Shown here: in pieces, positions 23,291-34,439 of the stretch
Layout: the number at the start of each line of letters is the position of its first letter
How positions within the stretch are numbered: position 1 is the stretch's first letter
NCBI GenBank assembly: GCA_963669155.1
Contig: OZ022590.1
Coordinates: 2,373,399-2,437,398, forward strand
Length of the DNA stretch: 64,000 bases
DNA from: Arbacia lixula
Taxonomy: Eukaryota > Echinodermata > Echinoidea > Arbacioida > Arbaciidae
Direction of reading: 5' to 3'
Notes under the pieces: generated by a model
The model's database searches: none
The model's input: the letters and a program-made list of their open reading frames with translations, nothing else
What the model was told of the DNA's origin: nothing
Position numbers and translations under genes: made by a program

Positions 23291-24160
23291 CCCCAGTCCC
23301 CACCCCATGTGCAGTGTCAGTCGAACCGAAAACCTGTACAGACAGTGCATTGTGCACTGGCCTACATACACATTACATTGCAGCCTATATACACATACAT
23401 GTACAGCATGTATATACACACTGGCACAAAACTTTTATTTACAAACATTGTAAGGAGAGGAATAGGTAGTCTTGCTAAATAGACCCTATTGCCTAAATCA
23501 CAGTTTTGTTACGATATGTCGGGTGATGTTGTGCAGTTTCTTGATCATTTCTTCTCGAGTCATCTCTCTCAGCTGATATGTGAGATAGGCTACAAAATTC
23601 CTGAGCCAGGAACTTCAGCGCTACTAGCTGTCGCTTGGTCCGTAGACGCGACGGCCCCTTGGACGTATGCAGAGGCTGCATAAACAATGGCATATGACCA
23701 TAAATGTGGTCGCGCAACCGTTCAGATGGGCGCTTCCCACAGTCTACCAAAGGGCATCTTCCCCGCACTCTAGGTGGACGGGGTCCCACTCTCTTTGGCC
23801 GGGAGTCTGGCCTCCCTTCCGTTCCGGAGTGGATGGATTGTTCTGATCGAGATCTGGGATCTACTCCAAGCTGCATTCCAGCATCTGGTGTTGTTCCTCC
23901 AAGTCCCAGCGCAGCCACATCTGCTTGCCGATCCTGTCTACCCCACAGGTGTGTCTCGCCGTGCCTCGATCGCCTCTGCCTTACCAAGACGCCCCACTGC
24001 AACATGCAGTGCAACATTCAGCCGTGTTCTCACCAGCAGACAAAGTTCAGATAACAGTGGACCAGTGAAGTCCGTCCCGCTGTCACGCCGTCAGATCTCA
24101 CTTGCGCCAAGTTACAGGGTGGGGAATAAAACACTCTTTTGAACAAAGACAGTCCAACAG
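23291..24160. other. Unassigned stretch between fossil and ORF cassette
   Basis: GC-rich around 23700-23960 with long open frames on both strands (reverse 24017-23493, forward 23704-24054), which is what biased composition alone can give. I recognise no domain in any of them. It may be part of either neighbouring element. Confidence 0.35.
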
Positions 24161-24162
24161 AC

Positions 24163-24215
24163 TGAAACACATGCACACACACACACACACACACACAAAC
24201 GCTTTTTTTTTTTTT
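24163..24215 (+). repeat. (CA)n followed by poly(T)
   Basis: About 16 CA units followed by 15 T. It borders the left end of the compact ORF cassette; a second (CA)n lies at its right end (26799-26846). Confidence 0.85.
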
Positions 24216-24386
24216 TCCATATTCTTTATTTGATTTCATTCCCATGATAAAATAAACAACTCCTTTGGATAGACTTTCACATTTGTATCCCTCGATTATG
24301 AGGAGAGCTTCAATTAAATTATTAGCTTCGATATCGAAACTTTGAGCAAGATTTTCCTCTTGGACTACCTCGTCGATTACAGGCAT
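24200..24386 (-). CDS. Cassette ORF 5, small acidic protein, unknown
   Basis: Starts MPVIDEVVQEENLAQSFD and contains EANNLIEALLIIEGY and a lysine-rich end that runs into the poly(T)/(CA)n tract, so the true end is uncertain. Function unknown. Confidence 0.3.
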
Positions 24387-24729
24387 TTTGCATCAAGTGT
24401 AAGGTTAACAAGCATACCTTACTAGCCATGTGTGTCCGTGTGCGCGAATATTGTTAATGAATGAGCGGGAATCCAAATAAATCGTACGGCTCGCTAGCTA
24501 GCTCAGGGCTAAGGCCCTCAGCGGTAACTGTCAGGTTAGTTTTTCACGCTCACACAGATATGGGTCACACACCTCATTTTAACGTTGGACACGCACTATG
24601 GAGACAACCCCCATAAGTCAGTCAGCGCTACCAGTAGAGGGCGACAATCAATTCTACAGTGTTTTTCCTTATGAAACAAGTTTCGATGTCTCCTTAAGGA
24701 AGTCAGTCTCCATAGAGTCGGTACTGAAC

Positions 24730-25065
24730 TCATATTTGTCTCCACAAGGTAGTGAATATAAACACACTGGCAGACCCACTCAAACATTTTTTTTTGTTTT
24801 GAATCTTTGGTATCACCTCTTTCTGTAATGTTTCTAAGGTTTCAGCATTGAAACCTACCGCCTTGGTTAACTCCGCTAACTTCTTGTCCATCTGGCGAAT
24901 CTCGGCTGCAATTTTCAGTTCTAACTCTCTAATATTGTCCTTTATTTTATCATTAATTTGCTCTGTCTGAGCTTCCAAAAGTCTTTGTATCGATGGCAAG
25001 AGAGTAGGGCTCTCCGGGCTAGCTCCACTCTTAGTACTCGAGCGGTGACGTGGCTGCTTTGTCAC
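24730..25065 (-). CDS. Cassette ORF 4, coiled-coil protein, unknown
   Basis: 111 codons. After a basic, Ser/Pro-rich start (about residues 1-25), residues about 27-90 show heptad-like spacing (IQRLLEAQTEQINDKIKDNI; LELKIAAEIRQMDKKLAELT), predicting a long coiled coil. Its start overlaps the end of ORF 3 by about 35 bases. No family recognised; a structural or oligomerising role is only a guess. Confidence 0.45.
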   Translation of the reverse strand: MTKQPRHRSSTKSGASPESPTLLPSIQRLLEAQTEQINDKIKDNIRELELKIAAEIRQMDKKLAELTKAVGFNAETLETLQKEVIPKIQNKKKCLSGSASVFIFTTLWRQI

Positions 25066-25417
25066 CTCTAGTTTCTACTCTATTCTTATCTATTGTATTG
25101 CCTGGTCCTATGTGCGATGCTAATGGCGGTCTAAAGTCTGGCGGTCTATAATTTCCTTTTGCTGCTTCTAGTTCATCTATTTGTTGCTGCGGTTTTCTTA
25201 GTTTAATACTAGCAAATGGTCCTTTACCGTATACAATGTTCTCTAGTAGTGTTGGATAAGCTTCGATGTAGGCGCCTATCCAGTTGCCTTGAGCTAAGTT
25301 GTTTCTGACTGCGTTGTGTTCAGTATACCAGTCCGGATGTTCCTCCTCTTCTCTTTGTCTTTTTGAATGGTCTTTGTGGTCTAGTTTGTGATGTCTCCAG
25401 TCGAGGTCATCGTCCAT
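25031..25417 (-). CDS. Cassette ORF 3, 128 aa, unknown
   Basis: A highly charged His/Lys/Glu-rich start (about residues 1-30, including KRQREEEEHPDWYTEH) is followed by NLAQGNWIGAYIEAYPTLLE and a proline-rich middle (NYRPPDFRPPLASHIGPG). Begins about 24 bases after ORF 2 ends. No recognised domain. Confidence 0.45.
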   Translation of the reverse strand: MDDDLDWRHHKLDHKDHSKRQREEEEHPDWYTEHNAVRNNLAQGNWIGAYIEAYPTLLENIVYGKGPFASIKLRKPQQQIDELEAAKGNYRPPDFRPPLASHIGPGNTIDKNRVETRGDKAATSPLEY

Positions 25418-25441
25418 TTAGACCTGTATGGAGATATAAAG

Positions 25442-25981
25442 TTAAGATTCGGTTGGTTCCTCTCTTACGTCCGGACTGTCACTGTCTGGTAAGTCGTCTG
25501 GCATTTCTTGCCATTCGTTTACTTCTGCCATGTCTTCTACCACTAGTTCACCCCGCTTCTCTTTGACTCTTTCTACTTGAGGTCTTTCTCTTAGTAGTTC
25601 GTTTCTAGGTTCGAAGATTGCTTGTCTTTCTTTCTCTTTCTGTTTTGGATAAGGTGTGTCTTCCCTGAGTTTTGGTCTTTTTGGCACATGCACCACTGTT
25701 TCTGTTGTGATGCTTTCGTCCGAGCTGTCTAGCATTTCTGTGTCAGACGAGTCTGTTTCTGGCACTATGAATTTGTTTAAGTTGTCTTTGCAGAGCTTTC
25801 TGTGTGCTGCTGTTTCGCCTGTTTCGAACAGTTTGTCTGGTTTCATGGCTGCCCACCTGCCGTTTGTTGTGACAACTGACACTTCGCCTTTTTTGTCATA
25901 CTTTTCCGTGAACCGATCGATGCGGTTTGCCTCTGCTTTTCCTAGCTCTTTCATGAAGTCAATGTCTAGTGTTTTGCACAC
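25442..25981 (-). CDS. Cassette ORF 2, 179 aa, acidic, unknown
   Basis: Begins MCKTLDIDFMKELGKAEANR. The middle is Ser/Asp/Glu-rich (SSDTEMLDSSDESITTET) and is followed by basic KRPKLRED and an acidic C-terminus. It looks disordered, like a phosphoprotein or scaffold, though this is composition only. Its first codons overlap the end of ORF 1 by about 23 bases. Confidence 0.45.
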   Translation of the reverse strand: MCKTLDIDFMKELGKAEANRIDRFTEKYDKKGEVSVVTTNGRWAAMKPDKLFETGETAAHRKLCKDNLNKFIVPETDSSDTEMLDSSDESITTETVVHVPKRPKLREDTPYPKQKEKERQAIFEPRNELLRERPQVERVKEKRGELVVEDMAEVNEWQEMPDDLPDSDSPDVREEPTES

Positions 25982-26702
25982 TTTCTTTGAAGAGTACGTT
26001 TTGTTCTCGCACCTCTTCTTGGTCTTTCATTTCTGATTTCCATTGTTTCTTTAGTTTCTTTTGAGGTGTAAAGCCTTGTGGCCGCTGGCATTTTTTGTAC
26101 TCATAGAGGCTGACGAGTTGTAGAGTGCGTTTTGTGCACTCGTCTACATCGATCGGCTTGTGTAGCCCTGCTAGCGTTCTGAGTTCTTTTGTTTCGTCGC
26201 TGTCTGCCATGCCTTCGCGTTCTAGTGCGTCTATCATGGTATCGTTCGTTGCGCCTGCCCAGATTGTTTCGTAATCTCTTGCTCGTTTGATGGCTTTTTT
26301 CTCGTCTAGTGTGAGTTTGAGGTCAGTGTCTTCCTCTGGTGTGTAGCCTACGCCGCTTGATACCGCGCCTTCTTGCACTAAGAACTTGACTAGTTGCATG
26401 CGCGCCTGGTCCGCTGCCATGAGGTATTTTTGGACCGACTCTTTTGTGTGTCTTTTTTGCATTTCGATGTCTGTCGGCATGTGTTTTTTGAGGCTGAATA
26501 TTGCCGGATGCATGAAGCCTGTGTTTTGTTGTCGCGCGAGCACTCTGCTTTTGATCAGTTTCCAGCTTTTCATTCGGTTTTTGAGCTGTTCTGCGTCATC
26601 TCCGCTCATTAAGCGGACTTGTTCCGAATTGCTCGTCCAGAAGATTGGAGTGCGTTCGACTAGTGCGTTCTGTGAAGCCATCGTGTGCACTACCAAATCC
26701 AA
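25959..26702 (-). CDS. Cassette ORF 1, 247 aa, helical, unknown
   Basis: The likely start is the inner methionine of MASQNALVERTPIFWTSN, at about 26681. The protein is rich in charged residues and predicted mostly helical (EQLKNRMKSWKLIKSRVLAR; QKYLMAADQARMQLVKFL), with a basic C-terminus. No catalytic motif or metal-binding cluster seen. Nothing in the host gene set is recognisably related. Confidence 0.5.
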   Translation of the reverse strand: MDLVVHTMASQNALVERTPIFWTSNSEQVRLMSGDDAEQLKNRMKSWKLIKSRVLARQQNTGFMHPAIFSLKKHMPTDIEMQKRHTKESVQKYLMAADQARMQLVKFLVQEGAVSSGVGYTPEEDTDLKLTLDEKKAIKRARDYETIWAGATNDTMIDALEREGMADSDETKELRTLAGLHKPIDVDECTKRTLQLVSLYEYKKCQRPQGFTPQKKLKKQWKSEMKDQEEVREQNVLFKESVQNTRH

Positions 26703-26798
26703 ATCACGCGGCCGCTATTGTAAGTTCAAAATCGTATTGAAACACTATGGGAGGAGGAGAGAGCTGCGGAAACACGTCTTCACACCTCAAACTCCATG

Positions 26799-26846
26799 AC
26801 ACACACACACAAGCACAAACAAACACACACACACACACACACAAGC
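26799..26846 (+). repeat. (CA)n microsatellite
   Basis: Interrupted CA/CAAA repeats at the right border of the ORF cassette; they may mark an insertion or recombination site. Confidence 0.85.
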
Positions 26847-27019
26847 ACACAATTACTACAAACGTCGAATGAAAACACGAACAATTAAAAGGGAATTTTT
26901 GTATTTGTTGAGATAGTTTATTGTGGTACAACAATGAATCTGTGTCCCTCAAAGTTCTCCATGGTCTCCATCCTCCATACTCAATCCTCTACATGTCCTC
27001 CATTTTTCCTGATGCACAG

Positions 27020-27360
27020 TTGTGCTCAGCGAAGCATTCCTTGACAAGCTCGCCAAATCGGGCTCCCATCTTGGCTTACCACGTCTGTCTCGTCCACGAT
27101 TCTCCTCCAAAGCTCCTCGATGTTTGCAGGTGGGCTACTGAAGATCCTTGACTTCAAGTGCCCCCACAAGAAGAAGATGAGAGGAGTGAGATCTGGTGAT
27201 CTTGGGGGCCACTCAAGCCGGTTGATACAGTTGAAGGTGCTCTGTGTCAGCTGAAGCCCGTTCCTCCGGGACGAGATCCGTTGCTTGTTGTGTCCAATGT
27301 GCCCCAACACCTGCCGAACTGCATCAATATTGGGCTGACTCCTTGCTGCCCTGCGTTGTT
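27020..27360 (-). pseudogene. Tc1/mariner (IS630)-type transposase fragment
   Basis: The - strand peptide contains LEWPPRSPDLTPLIFFLWGH, then LKSRI, then PANIEELWRRIVDE. This is the standard third-catalytic-residue region of IS630/Tc1/mariner DDE transposases, where the family has PDLxPxDFFLWG. Here the usual Asp is Ile (PLIFF), so a catalytic-region residue is lost. Only about 100 codons remain; the N-terminal DNA-binding half and inverted repeats are missing. Dead plain DNA transposon. Confidence 0.75.
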
Positions 27361-30110
27361 CCTAGTACGAACATTTCAATAAATCCGCTACACGTTTCCA
27401 CACAAATTTCTGAATGTATGGAACTAGGGATTAGATCTCTCTTGACACTTATATGATACATGTATATTGTCAATATCCAAACCCCAGCAAAACGTCTGTG
27501 CTTTCTCTTGTTGTACGGTCACACATACATGGACATCTGCATCACCAGGTGCACAGGAAAGTCAAGCTCCTCGAGTCCATGGAAAACCCAACGTGTGAAA
27601 AATATCCGCAACCAAGTTGCTCACACAGTCTCAAGACATTTAGACTAAAGTTACTCCCGTACTAGTATGTGCGCGTGCCCCAGTAGAATTCACTCTGAAT
27701 TGAAAATAGCAAGATAAATGACAACAGCAAGCCTGCGATCGATAAGACAACACTGCACCGTCGCACACGCTACATGCACAATACACACTCCAGTGGATCT
27801 TGTGACCACGCTAGTTACTGGAAGTGATGTTTTGCAGACCATGTGTATACTGTACATGACTAATGTATATAGCAACAATGCAACCACCTTCTCACAGGTA
27901 CTATCTTCACTTGTATTTGAGATAATTAAGCATTCAACATTCAACATGATTGTCTTTATAAAAATACAGAAAATTGGCCTCCATTGGCAAGAAGATACAG
28001 AAAAATGACAGAAGATTACAAAACACACAAACACACAAAAAAAACACCAATGCATTGGATGATTATTTACAGGTAAATAGTCAACATCAACTAATATGAT
28101 ACATGAAATAGATATCTAAGGAGTCACATTTGTATGTGATTTAACCCTATTCATATCTTCTGTAGAATTTAAGGGTGTGAAGTGTTGTGTGTGTGTGTGT
28201 TGCGTGTTGAGATGTGATGCACTGACACTGATCACACGCCAAAAACTCAATTTTTAACTTACAAGGAAGCAGGTTGAAACAACGCACGTGGACAGAATAC
28301 ATTAACAACAAACAATGGAATTGCGTAACATGGAAAATTACTGGTAGAACACATGGCAAACGTACATGGAAAAATACAGAGCATGAAAATAAAGAGTGAA
28401 CAGTCACTACACTTCCTTCAATCTATCTCTTTCCATCTTACTTATGTTATGACATGTATCATGAGAACCCATTGAGTGCATTATATCACTCTTCTTTCTA
28501 AGCATGTATATGACTTATTCCCGCAATTCAGCAGTACATATATACAAATAACAAATAACTGTAAACAACAATAATGCAACATCACACATCACACATCACA
28601 TATTCTTTCAGATCAAGTAAGAAAGTAAATTTGGACTCGCCTATAAGATTTGGGAAGAGGAAGGAGAACGAAGATCAGTCAGTGTTGGTGTGGTCATCAG
28701 CATAGAATGGTGATGATCACCCAAAACCACTACTGCCTTTCTCTTGTTCCTCAGCTCATTCCACTCCAGATATAGGGGTGTGTCAAATTTTAGAGGGGGG
28801 TGGACTTTTGACCAATATTTACTCATGTTTACCAGTGTTAATGTGTTAAATCATGAGGAATTTGCAATGTGACTCACTAGACACAAGGGATATCTATCAC
28901 TTAGAATTTGTGTTGACCGATTCGAACTGTACAATTGATTGCGTAACTGCACATTGGTATGAATTGTAACTTGCATGTTGCAATATACAAATGTGTAGCA
29001 AAGGTGGTGTGTGATGGAGTGTCCTCATTAGATTACTGCAGTATTCTACAGGTTTGCTCAGATCAACCAATCAATAATTTCTTTGTTTCAGAAGGTATAA
29101 TGAAGTAAAACTCCACTTACATGCAATGATTTATGATATGGAGAAACAAGATTACACTTTATATGTGCTTTATCTTTGGTTCCAGTGAATGTTGAAATAT
29201 TTTTTGAATTATTGTTCACTGAGGCACATGCTTTAGGAACCAATATTTCAGGAATTGCATCTTGGACTGTTCCCTCTTCATTTTGTCCCAGTTTCAGTCA
29301 CTTCATAGAGTGCCGAAGTGGTGTCGTCATATGAGCATGTTGTCAAGATAATTGGCTCTAAACAAACTCACTCCACTGAGAGATTTAGCAGTCCGATATT
29401 GTCTATCGGGCTAGTGTCAGGCATTCCCAATTACAGTCCCTGTTGTGATCACTGCTGCTTGCTCTACCTGTATTGTTTAAAGCCAGTTGTCTTGACAATA
29501 ATGCTCAATTGACGTCACACTTCGGTACTCCATACCCTCCACAGAGGACGGGTTTATCATGATTCGTCACGTTACTAATACAAGTCTTTCATACGAAGCT
29601 TTACAGAAGTGATTATAGAAATTCCAGTGCTATTTGAGAAGTACAATGTACATTGCTCAAAATGTTATTGATTCAAAATACATGTTATGAGTATCCTGTA
29701 ATTCGGAGTCTGAAATTGATGGAGTTGTAGGGGGCTCTCACCAAGGTTGATTTTGCAAATATTTCTCTGTGCCAAGGAGTGTTTTAAATCTTTCAAAAAA
29801 CAATCCTTGAAAGAGCCCTCTAAGTTCTACAGCATACATTGTATATTCACATGGACAAAGTGAATTTATTTATTTATATTATTGAATCGTATGTAGATCA
29901 GATATACTTTCTTCTTGTTTGAATGTACAAATAAAACATTGGTCTGAATCATTACAGATTAAGCTTTTACCACACTAAATGTGACAATCCCTCTGTATTC
30001 TTGTCTTGAAGAAGAGACGTGCATATTTGTGTGTTTTGTGTAGATGTATTTGAATACAGGAGAGAGGTAGTTGTGATAGGGGGTAGGTAGAACACACATT
30101 GGCTGTGGTG
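27361..30110. other. No gene recognised
   Basis: AT-rich sequence with short non-conserved frames. A reverse frame 28826-28641 (61 codons) has no recognisable motif and no matching exon. I see no clear repeat with partners in the window. Confidence 0.4.
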
Positions 30111-30111
30111 T

Positions 30112-30400
30112 TCAGGGGAGAACATGAAATAGAGATAGAAAGTAGAGAGAGGTGAGGGAATGAGAGAACAAATTAATGATAGAGGAGGAAAATGGAGGAG
30201 AGAATGGAGTAGAGGGTGGCAGATGGAGGAGAGAGTGTAGCAGAAAGAGGAAAGAAAGAGGATAAAAAGATGAAGAAAGAGCGAGTGTCAGAGAGCAATA
30301 TCCCACATGGTTGCAGAGGAGATGAGGGCAAAAGGAAGGAGGCCGTAGAGGAGAGAAGAAGAGAGAGGAAGAATGATTTGAAGAAGGTGATGCAAGGATA
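30112..30400 (+). repeat. Purine-rich (GA/GGA) tract
   Basis: Nearly 300 bases dominated by A and G (AGAGAGG, GGAGGAG, AAGAAAGAG). The reading frames on both strands are by-products of this composition. Confidence 0.7.
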
Positions 30401-30431
30401 AGTACAGGGGATATACAGTCCTGGGAAATGC

Positions 30432-30612
30432 TTGGCCTGAATATCTTGAGGATTTGTGATTTATTCACTAATTACTCCAAACGTGGATTTTTCAGCAACT
30501 TTCTAAAATGGACAATACATAAATTTAAGACCATTGACAAGAAGATTGCTCATGATCACCTTTTGAAGGCTTTTTGGTTTTCCCAAGTTCCCAGTACAGT
30601 ACATGTATAAGG
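30432..30612 (+). repeat. Half copy of the foldback element found at 58452-58824
   Basis: Matches one arm of that element: ATCTTGAGGATTTGTGATTT, ATTACTCCAAACGTGGAT and ATAAATTTAAGACCATTG, through a final TTTGAAGGCTTTTTGG. The other arm is absent. Confidence 0.7.
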
Positions 30613-31154
30613 ATAAGACCAGTCATTTTGTCAATGAAGACAAATTAAAACCCATGTTCTGGCAATTCTCCATAATCTTTATTTTCATACATCATTGTAT
30701 GTGTCACAAAAGAATGCAAACTATTTACATTAAAAAATCTTTGGTCATATCATTGTGATCTAATAGAATTGTAAATTGAGATAATAAAAAAACAATAAGA
30801 TGATTGTTGAAGAGCAAACATGATTACTTGATTGTCTCAACATATCACACATCTTGTTCTTAACACCCATAATCCAGTAAACAAACTGTACACAATCAAA
30901 GAAATACATGCAGTGCACAATACTCTCCCATAAAACTAACGGTGCAATATACATGTATTGATGTGAGGAGCAAATCGTCATATCAAACTTGTGCTTGGCC
31001 TATCCAGTACCGAATAAAATTAAAATTCCTCAAAAGTTGTCATGTTTTACAGGCTTTGCAAAATTTATCTTAATTACTTTTTTCAAACAATATTTTAGAA
31101 TCCAAAGTTTGTACGATAAAGCATGAAATATGCAAGGAAGAGTTATTGAAAAGG

Positions 31155-31192
31155 TGGGAACCACCCCCCCCCCCCCCATGCACACACACCTA
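31155..31192 (+). repeat. Poly(C) and CA-rich run
   Basis: A run of about 15 C followed by CATGCACACACAC. Several such C-runs recur further right (47880, 56331, 60740, 60889, 61057). Confidence 0.7.
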
Positions 31193-31435
31193 TCCTTTAC
31201 ATCTGCTCTTTATTATAAGTAGTATCATTAAAATCTTTCACACCCAAATTTCTAGTTATTTCCTCATATTCAATCAAAATGCAGTCATGCAAGGCAACTT
31301 GTTTTTCTAACATCCATGCATATGTGAAGAAATATGTGCTCAACATGTAATATCTGTTTATATGGCAGTGTCATATTTTTGCACCAGGTATGCACACAAA
31401 TCATACATAGTAACAGATTTTATGAGATAAAAAGG

Positions 31436-31700
31436 ATTAAAGGGAGAGTTCACCCCTAAATAAACTTGGCTTCAATTAAAGCAGAATCATGAAAGAAACA
31501 TTAGTGAAGGTTTGATGAAAATTTGATACATCATTAGAAATTCAAAAGAAAAAAATCCTTTATCAAAAACAGAAAAAGAGCATGTGCACGTCACAAAGTT
31601 TTAAAAAAATCAGAACTTTCTTATCCTTTGACGAAGTTGTCAAACCTTCACTGGTATGTTTCTTTCATGTTTCTGTTTTTATTCAAACCAATGTTGGGTA
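31436..31700 (+). mobile_element. TTAA-type repeat of the AGGGATAGTTCACCCT family
   Basis: Starts TTAAAGGGAGAGTTCACCCC and continues with ATGAAAGAAACATTAGTGAA. A second, inverted piece (TTGTCAAACCTTCACTGGTA) lies at 31636-31680, so the unit folds back on itself. Related to 14500-14658 and 38802-38990. Confidence 0.65.
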
Positions 31701-33250
31701 ACTCATGAAATTCATTATAACGCCTTGAATAGTGCTGCAATGCTATATCTTATGAGAAAATTGTTTTTCACTTGGGTTCAGCATTCTGCTTTGTGTTGGG
31801 AGAAAAATGGATTTGGGCCTTCCATATGGACTCCCTCACAAGATGAAAACAATTATATATTTGGACTAAATATACAATATACCAATGCGAAAAGAGGTGA
31901 TTTAAAAAAAAAAAATATCACCAAATGTGGTACAATTATTATGTTATTTGACAGGCCATTACACTTCTAGACATCGAATTTTCCAGACATTGGGAGATGA
32001 AATTTGACTAAATATTAGAGATTTTGGCAATACTTCAGTGTCTGCGCAGAAAGGCGGACCATACCAGTCCAGGCAACAATCTGGAGATAAGGTACAAATC
32101 ATGTTTCCTGTGTTTCTATTTCATACTTTAAATGATGGATTTTTACCAAAATGCTTAATTTGTATCCTCTTATTCTGGTACCGGTATTTCTCTTCTATTT
32201 CCTTACCTCACATTTTTTTCTCTTAAAGATACATGTGTACTTTACATATATTTCTCTGTACAAGGCATGTCTACGATGCTTACTATTTCAGATATATGAT
32301 AAGTATGAATCAAGGCAAAGATGGCAATACTCTAAGCAAAGGAGAAAATACAAGTTATAAATAATATTTCAGATTGCAATGGATGATAGCAGCTTATAGT
32401 TAACGCAGCAGTGTACAATATGTATGGGTTTACTGTACATAAATAGTTTGGTCCAATCAATGAATAATCTTAGGAGAGCAGCTCTCATTCTTATGTGATT
32501 TTAGGATCACATATAACAAAATATCCCCAAATGATGAATCAACCAATATCCAGTCTCATGATGACGGCAGAACTCCATTAACTCCAAAAGTTCCTGCTGT
32601 TCGAATCCTACATTCAATGCATCGGCAAAACAACAACAACAACCTTGTGTGCACTTTCTTAGGTAGTGAATGTTTTAACTATGCACATATTTAAGGACAT
32701 AATAGTCTTCATATTATCAGAGTATCTGGCAAAACTATATATGCAATAATCGCCAACAAAATCCACAAATATACAGTTTTTTTTCTGTAATAACATCTGA
32801 CACAGGTCTACCTTTTTTCCAGGGCCTGCAAATCTGATCAAACATTTGAAACACAAAGAATAATATGAAGTTTTAAATGCATGCACTGTACTGCACCAAC
32901 TGTTCAAAGAGTATCAGTCTTATTATTCTTATGTTGGTCTCATTTTCTTTTCACCACACCTTCTGTAGTTGTGCACTCCATGTCCAAGGACAGAAAATCG
33001 ACAAAAAGAGACATTCTGCTCGTTTTCCTGGTGAACAGCCTGCCTGGCGAGAGCGTTCTGCTTCAGTTAGGTGAATAGAGAATTGTCTTCCCTAATTTGA
33101 CAGTGTTGTTACACACAAAAGGCCTTCAATCATTAAAGACGGTGTTCTGCAGCATATCGGGTATAGAGGGAGGTTACGGGAGGGGAGATAATGTAGTTTG
33201 CATAATGCAGTATTTATCATACCCGTACATACCACTACTTTAACCCTACA
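31701..33250. other. No gene recognised
   Basis: AT-rich. A forward frame at 32881-33078 ends in an in-frame stretch SKDRKSTKRDILLVFLVNSL without a known motif. The missing final exon of the transporter was looked for here on the - strand and not found. Confidence 0.35.
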
Positions 33251-33257
33251 CCCCTTT

Positions 33258-33399
33258 CAAAATGGGAAAAAGTTCATTGGTGCATGCAGGGACACCTGTT
33301 GAATTTTGTTGGTCTGAAAGCTGTTCTTACAAAATGGGAAAAAGTTCAGTGGGTGCACCCGGGGACACCTGTTGAATTTTGTTGGTCTGAAAGCTGTTG
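33258..33399 (+). repeat. Two-copy tandem duplication of about 75 bp
   Basis: AAAATGGGAAAAAGTTCA through GACACCTGTTGAATTTTGTT and GGTCTGAAAGCTGTT occurs twice, nearly identical. Confidence 0.85.
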
Positions 33400-33980
33400 C
33401 AGATGAACCACGGGGTACCACCGATGACAATTTTGAGAAAAGCTACCCCCCCTCCACCGCTACTCTATTCATTGGAGATTCACAGGTGAATCCAACAATG
33501 GGAGGCGTTCTGAATGGGATTCTGGTTGAAAACAATGGGGAAAGGTCAAAGTTCATAAATATCATCACCCCCGCACTGGTGCTGGCTTTACCAGCGCAAC
33601 GACCACTTTCTGCTGAGGTGAAGGACATTCAGTCTCAGCTAGTCTGAAATGGGTGCTCAAAAATGAATCGGTGTTACGGACCAATTTGTACGACTTTCTT
33701 CATCGGTGGTTGAACGGTGGTTCCCACGGAGACCCAGTTTGGAAGGGGGCATCGAGGAGGAGGAGGCAGCCCTGCGACATTGCTGACATGGCCAGCAGAT
33801 GGTCAGGGGAGACTGTTGGAGTGGGCCGACTCGGCCGCTGACACCATCTTACTCAAGAGGGAGTTTGGGTTGCTCCGCAGAGAGGAGGGAGAGTCAAATT
33901 CAGCCACCTGCATGGGAGAACAAAATGTGACCAGAGAGGAGATTGAGATTGGATATACAGGTTTCAGGTATGGGGTATAG
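33372..33980 (+). other. Unidentified open stretch, possible exon or element piece
   Basis: Two forward frames (33372-33647, 91 codons, with PSTATLFIGDSQVNPTMGG; and 33717-33980, with LLEWADSAADTILLKREFGL) sit in a more GC-rich patch than the surroundings. They could be old transposon coding DNA or part of an unrecognised gene. No motif is firm enough to name a family. Confidence 0.3.
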
Positions 33981-34439
33981 TGGTAAGATTATGTGAATCA
34001 TTATCTCGTACTCATGGCAGAAAAGTTCGGCCATAATCTCAACTTGTATCAATGACTTCATAACCTTGAGATGAGTCCTTCTTGTGAGCCTGGGGTGCTA
34101 AAAAAGTCTTAAAGTCAGTTGGCATTTTGGAAACTGACGTAAGTCAAAAACTGTGCCAATAGGCTTTTCACAATCGTGGATTATAGGGTACTTAAGTTGT
34201 AACTTGAGTCAAAACTTATGTTAGTTTTCAGAAACCAGGCCTGAAATAGAAGCAGAATAGGACCTGTGCTTATGGAAGAACAACACTGTCAGGATTTTGG
34301 GATCCTTAATGGTTGATTCTTCTACTGCTTACCACTAAGTTTGCATGACAATCGATCACAAATATTGTCCATTATCAAATTGGATAAATACTGAAGTCAT
34401 TTTGAGCTCTTACCTATACGTATGCTAGGTTATTGTCAT

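Larger units (their letters stand above)
24180..26702 (-). mobile_element. Compact cassette of packed reverse-strand ORFs, unknown family
   Basis: Five frames follow one another from 26702 to about 24200: 247, 179, 128, 111 and about 60 codons. Two pairs overlap slightly and other gaps are small. No introns are needed, and (CA)n tracts flank both ends. Such packing is foreign to this animal genome and is typical of a virus or virus-like element. No capsid, polymerase, integrase or transposase motif was recognised. The position beside the Polinton fossil suggests a possible common origin, but that is inference. The frames look open throughout. Confidence 0.45.

Noticed and set aside
32595-32660. 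tRNA-like TTCGAATCC box
   Set aside because: A B-box-like word alone; no A-box or cloverleaf can be drawn around it.
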